Positions 60,135 to 64,000 of a stretch of DNA of 64,000 bases are shown in pieces (position 1 is the stretch's first letter; each line of letters opens with the position of its first letter). A program made the translations under genes and the position numbers. This stretch comes from Argopecten irradians (Eukaryota > Mollusca > Bivalvia > Pectinida > Pectinidae). Under the pieces are notes generated by a model that worked only from the letters and a program-made list of their open reading frames with translations, searched no databases and was not told the origin of the DNA. The DNA lies in NCBI RefSeq assembly GCF_041381155.1, contig NC_091143.1, positions 34,958,679 through 35,022,678 on the forward strand, written 5' to 3'.

Positions 60135-60212
60135 ATGACATTTAGGGCGTGGAAGTTCTCCATAACGTTGCTGTTCATAGTTTTGATAGTTTTGTTGTTA
60201 TTATTTTACTGA
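60135..60212 (+). CDS. Possible 25-codon membrane micropeptide
   Basis: The ATG has a plausible context (aacATGA). The product starts MTFRAWKF, followed by 17 almost purely hydrophobic residues (mostly Leu, Ile, Val, Phe): a basic N-terminus plus one transmembrane helix. An AATAAA lies 37 bp after the stop, at 60249-60254. Length and layout resemble invertebrate sarcolamban-type SERCA regulators, but no sequence family is recognised and a chance frame of this size is common. Confidence 0.18.
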   Translation: MTFRAWKFSITLLFIVLIVLLLLFY

Positions 60213-60349
60213 CAATATCAACTGAAGACATGTGTCGATATGTCGCGAAATAAAGATAAAAAACAACGGATTACGGAGAGCTTCTTGAAACCACAAGTCT
60301 TCTTCGCCCAGTTATGACACCTGGACACATGACGTACCAGATACTTGTT

Positions 60350-60838
60350 TGTTTGTTTGATTAATTAACGTCCTATTTACAGCTATGGTCATGTAAGGAC
60401 GGCCTCCCATGTATGTGGTGTGTTGCGTGTATGTTGTGCGAGGTGCATGTTTTGGGAGACTGCGGTATATTCATGTTGTGTCTTCTTGTATAGTGGAACT
60501 GTTGCCCTTTTTATAGTGCTATATCACTGAAGTATGCCGCCAAAGACACCAAGAAACACACCCCACCCGGTCACATTATACTGACAACGGGCGAACCAGT
60601 CGTCCCACTCCCCGCATGCCGAGCGCCAAGCAGGAGCAGAAACTACCACTTTTATAGACTTTGGTGTGTCTCGGCCAGGGGACAGAACCCAGAGCCTTCC
60701 TCACAGGGGCGAACGCTCAACTCAAGGCCAAAAGTGAGGCGGTGCCAAGGGAGGCATTAGAGAAGATAAAGTCAGTTAGGAAGAAGAGAAAAGATAAGAT
60801 CCTAAATTTTGTCGCCTTTTACGATCAAACGATACCTA
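60350..60838 (-). mobile_element. Long SINE, about 490 bp
   Basis: The minus strand starts near GATCGTAAAAGGCGACAAAA, has a tRNA-like part (GGCTCTGGGTTCTGTCCCC), a body rich in conserved-looking words, and the tail TTACATGACCATAGCTGTAA then ATAGGACGTTAATTAA and (CAAA)n. A tail of the same type ends the 41.1-kb SINE. Confidence 0.75.
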
Positions 60839-61606
60839 GGTCACTCTACCATATCCTCGATACTCCTGGGTACATTTCGTGTCTGGGGAAAAATGAGATA
60901 TACTGGCGTAAATAAAGTAAATTGTAGTAAAATATTCTGGTGCAGTTTTATAACATGTGTTCAAAATTCGCACATTATCGCTTATATCATAAGAAATAAA
61001 CCAAAATGCCATTACCGAAGCGCAGCATTACCGGCCGTTACACTGTTACTGTTACGGTAATGTTTTATTGCCTGAACTATGCCAGATGTACATTTATTTA
61101 TAATCGGCTTATTTTGCTTTTATTTGAATATTCAGACATTTTACAACATTGCTGTCGGAGCCTCTGATACCCTAGAGTAAGTTACCGCAACGACAATGTC
61201 AAATCGAAATTTTTTTCTGTAGCCTACTTCAGATAGAAGACATCTAAAACTCTGTTCGAAATTGTAACATGATTTGAATTGCCAATCAATTAAGTATAAA
61301 GTAATTTTAATGTTGAATAAAGTTTTTCCGCGTGATACATATTTTGTCAGTCATCACCGCAACGCGTTATCTTATTACAGCAACGTCATTTTTCCTTACC
61401 GAAACGCAAATTTTAAAGAATTCTAAAAACTCATTTCGCTATTTTAATCTGATTGTTATTCTGTGTACAAACAATTCTTGCGAAGATACTCATTTCCTAA
61501 AAATAATTTTTCGCTTTGGAAAAAAAAATAATGAATAAATAAATGTATCATTATTACGATTTAAACCATCGCGCCTTTGGCTCAGGACTATCATATCTAT
61601 TTTTAG

Positions 61607-61990
61607 AACAGGGAAACACCGGATGTTCCAATTAAGATCTCGCAACGTGGCTATGACGTCATTTCTGCGACGGGGCCATCTTTCCACAGACGGTAAACAA
61701 GTGTCACTGTTTACTAAAGTTTCTGATTGCATTGTTTGCTATAAAACAACTTGTTTCGATTGGCGTTTTCAGGTATGAACATTAACTAGAGTTTAAAGTT
61801 TTGCATCGATTGGTTCATGAAATATGTTATTGATATTTGTTACAATCAAACTTGAATTTTTAGATCGGCAACCCCAGCATCTGAATCAACATATTCAGGC
61901 GCAAAGATGGAAGATGAGTTCAAAGAATTGAATAAACGAAATCCGATTTTCGTACAGCCATTCCAAGTATCAATGCACAGCGGCTTTTGA
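61607..61990 (+). CDS. Two candidate 3'-terminal exons of an unidentified gene
   Basis: Exon 61607-61692 has an acceptor ctatttttag and ends before GTAAAC in phase 2. Exon 61864-61990 has an acceptor gaatttttag and ends with TGA at 61988. Joined through CG|A, the frame gives about 70 residues, including VPIKISQRGYDVISATGP and then MEDEFKELNKRNPIFVQPF. Composition looks coding (charged, balanced) and the phases agree. I do not recognise a family. Upstream exons were not found. A 42-bp GT-AG segment near 61135 does not join in the same frame. The stop could also be avoided by a weak GTATCA donor inside the second exon. The gene may extend either way. Confidence 0.4.
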
Positions 61991-62459
61991 ATTATTCGAT
62001 TCAAATAAGATAACGGATTGCAAATTGATTTTTTATGCCTTCCAAAATAGATCAAGCGCCCTATGTGTTTTTTTACTCTATTTTTTTCTTTACTCTTATG
62101 TCTAAATTAATCTGAGATCATCTTGAAATCTATTTTTCCAAATTGTGCCAAAATAGACCCACCTGAAAGAAAGAGTCATCAATCAAAATCCATTCAAATC
62201 ATTCGGTTAGGCTTATTAAAAAGGACAATTTGTTTTTGTTTGTCAGCTATAGGCCATGATATATGAGCAAGACTAATATGTTGTTGTTTTTTTGTCTGGC
62301 TTTTACAATAGTTACAGCTGCACATTTGGACATTTGAGCAAATAGATCGATGTCTGGCATAGTGCCATAGTTGTACTCTTTAGCAAGTGTCGCATACAGA
62401 TGTATTTTGAAATTATATTCAATCTGGACCTGAATACTTCACGTCTATAAGGCCATTCA

Positions 62460-62700
62460 GGCTGACGTCACACTGGTCAGAACAAAAGATTAGGCCACGC
62501 CCACTGGTGGTCTAAATTGGCTTGGGTTTAGCAGAGACATATAGTGAGAGAAATATAGGTAAGTATATTACTACCGGCACAGAAATGTCAGCGAAAATTG
62601 CACTGTACAGTAACACAAAGCCAAACCACCAAAGGTAGACCACCACCAGACCACCAGTGGGCGGAGCTTAACTGGCCATTGATTGTGACGTAACTAATTT
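62460..62700. mobile_element. MITE with CACGCCCACTGGTGGTCT ends
   Basis: CACGCCCACTGGTGGTCT at the left pairs with AGACCACCAGTGGGCGGAG at the right; outer TGACGTCAC / GTGACGTAA pair as well. Confidence 0.65.
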
Positions 62701-62983
62701 CTGTATGAATGGGCTTATTCATTAAAGATGAATCTCTGATTAGGCCTAACTAGTATGCATTAACACTTGTTAAAAAAATTATTTATGACATGTCTAAAGC
62801 CCGGTCTGGCCATGCATTATTCATCCTAATACATTTGGTGCCTGTGACCAAACCTTATTTCAATTGTATGTTATACAGGATGTATGTATATGTAGCCTGG
62901 GTTTACCCAAACTGAGAGGGTTGTGTGTTTAGTGGAATAGTGTAAGACTAAAACAGTGCATGTACAGTTAGTCCCTCTTTGCT

Positions 62984-63330
62984 CATCCTTGATACTCCAA
63001 GGGTTACTATCACTGACTTTACTGTGTCCACCCCTGAACTGTCTCATAGTGAAACTGAAGGCACCGGCAGACATGGGTAATATGATCACTTAAACGATAT
63101 TAATTGATTGAATCTTGAGTGGATCTTGATCTTTTAATATACATCAAAGGAAATAAAAGGATTTGTGTAACAGGTACACTGTGGTTGACTGGTGACTGTG
63201 TTGCTTTGAAGTTGGGCATCACTCTCACTGTAATCAGCTAGCTTCAAAGATTTAGTCCCTGCAGGTTTTTGATTGGTCAGTTTGTTTCTACTGAACTGCC
63301 TTAAGTTTTATTATGAGAGGTCCAGTATTA
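62984..63330. mobile_element. MITE-A copy, right end lost
   Basis: CATCCTTGATACTCCAAGGG at the left, with interior as in 12602-12924. It stops near GAGAGGTCCAG without the outer right end. A stray end piece lies at 63548-63580. Confidence 0.65.
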
Positions 63331-63368
63331 GTATTTAATCATAACTCTCAACATGTAAAAAATGTTAG

Positions 63369-63507
63369 GCTACTGCACACTTTAGCTTGGACCTGCCGGA
63401 CGGTCATCATGACCCAATGCCTGTGCTTGCGTATAGTGCGCACCCGACTTTTCACTTGATAATTTATGAAACAAAGTGCGCACTATACGCGCAAAAATGC
63501 AGTAGTA
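63369..63507. mobile_element. MITE with CTACTGCA ends
   Basis: CTACTGCA at the left, TGCAGTAG at the right, and a perfect inner pair GCGTATAGTGCGCAC / GTGCGCACTATACGC. Confidence 0.65.
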
Positions 63508-64000
63508 GTATTAACATCAACTAAGATTTGTTTGTCCTCATTATTTCAGAGGTAACTATCACGGGCGTTACATCATATCCTTCCGTGTAATACATTGTAC
63601 AAAGTATCAAAACTGAAGACTCTGGGTGCAACAACAGATGAGACAAGTAGTTTAATTGGTCTATTGATGTACATAAATACAGTGGTTGAACTGCACTATT
63701 GAATTCTGGAAATAGCGATGGCCAAAGTTTTTTTTCCTCCCAGAGCTTTTTCTCACTCCTTTGGGAATGGGGCCTGTGGCCTTGAATTTGGGAAAATGTG
63801 CGACAAATCCAAGATTTGGGAAAAATTATGAAATATGAAATAAAGCATAACAAGTAAGACTTTTTTTATTTCCAGTGTAGTTTAAACGTAATTTTCTGAA
63901 GCCAATTCACAAATATTTAAAGCCTTAGCCAACTAAGTTCATGTAATAATTTTGGATAGTCTTCAATAAACTTTGATTTCGGGAAATTTAAGGCTTGAAT

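Noticed and set aside
60661-60915. 85-codon frame with many Lys/Arg
   Set aside because: It lies in the long SINE and reads its tRNA-like part backwards.
63535-63620. Acceptor-like site followed by a short frame
   Set aside because: The sequence is a stray MITE-A end (AACTATCAC..CGTTACATCATATCC).

Overview
The window looks like nuclear DNA of a bivalve mollusc, probably a scallop (inference). It is AT-rich, has GT-AG introns, carries tRNA-derived SINEs and many miniature inverted-repeat elements (MITEs), and encodes metazoan proteins. Four protein-coding genes are well supported, and three weaker candidates are listed. No CRISPR array, rRNA, genuine tRNA gene or virus-like/LTR element was recognised.

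Left part (1-8.4 kb): a minus-strand gene of at least six exons encodes a Ser/Gln-rich N-terminus, an armadillo-like region, a TIR domain that keeps the presumed NADase glutamate, and then the start of a SAM domain. It runs off the left edge. Its introns are full of SINEs and MITEs. From 8.5 to 15.8 kb there are repeats, a 5'-truncated LINE, a perfect 80-bp palindrome and one doubtful exon. From 15.9 to 17.1 kb lies LACC1 (multicopper-oxidase-fold purine nucleoside enzyme) on the plus strand. Its last codons, stop codon and proximal 3' UTR come from a TTAA-flanked MITE that has other copies in the window.

Middle part (17.3-34.5 kb): repeats, including a 53-bp satellite of about 35 units that matches the end of a local MITE family, a 1.4-kb fold-back element and two TTAA-flanked MITEs. 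An intronless Cys-loop (nicotinic-receptor-like) subunit gene lies at 30.46-31.74 kb. From 34.6 to 43.6 kb there is a degenerate tandem array whose seven cores keep a palindromic CRE (7/7), a TTGCTTAAGCAA palindrome (6/7) and a MEF2-type site (6/7). Part of it was copied again as a 2.8-kb tandem duplication.

Right part (44-64 kb): more MITEs, then an intronless FoxQ2-type forkhead gene on the minus strand with a TATA/CCAAT promoter, a 1-kb polypyrimidine minisatellite, two AT-rich minisatellites (55.1-57.1 kb), MITEs, a long SINE, a possible 25-codon membrane micropeptide and two small plus-strand exons of an unidentified gene.

The genes do not form a pathway: a possible innate-immune/NAD-consuming signalling protein, an immunometabolic enzyme, a ligand-gated channel and a developmental transcription factor sit in a repeat-dense neighbourhood. 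The main interest is how mobile sequences have become gene parts, satellites and possibly regulatory arrays.
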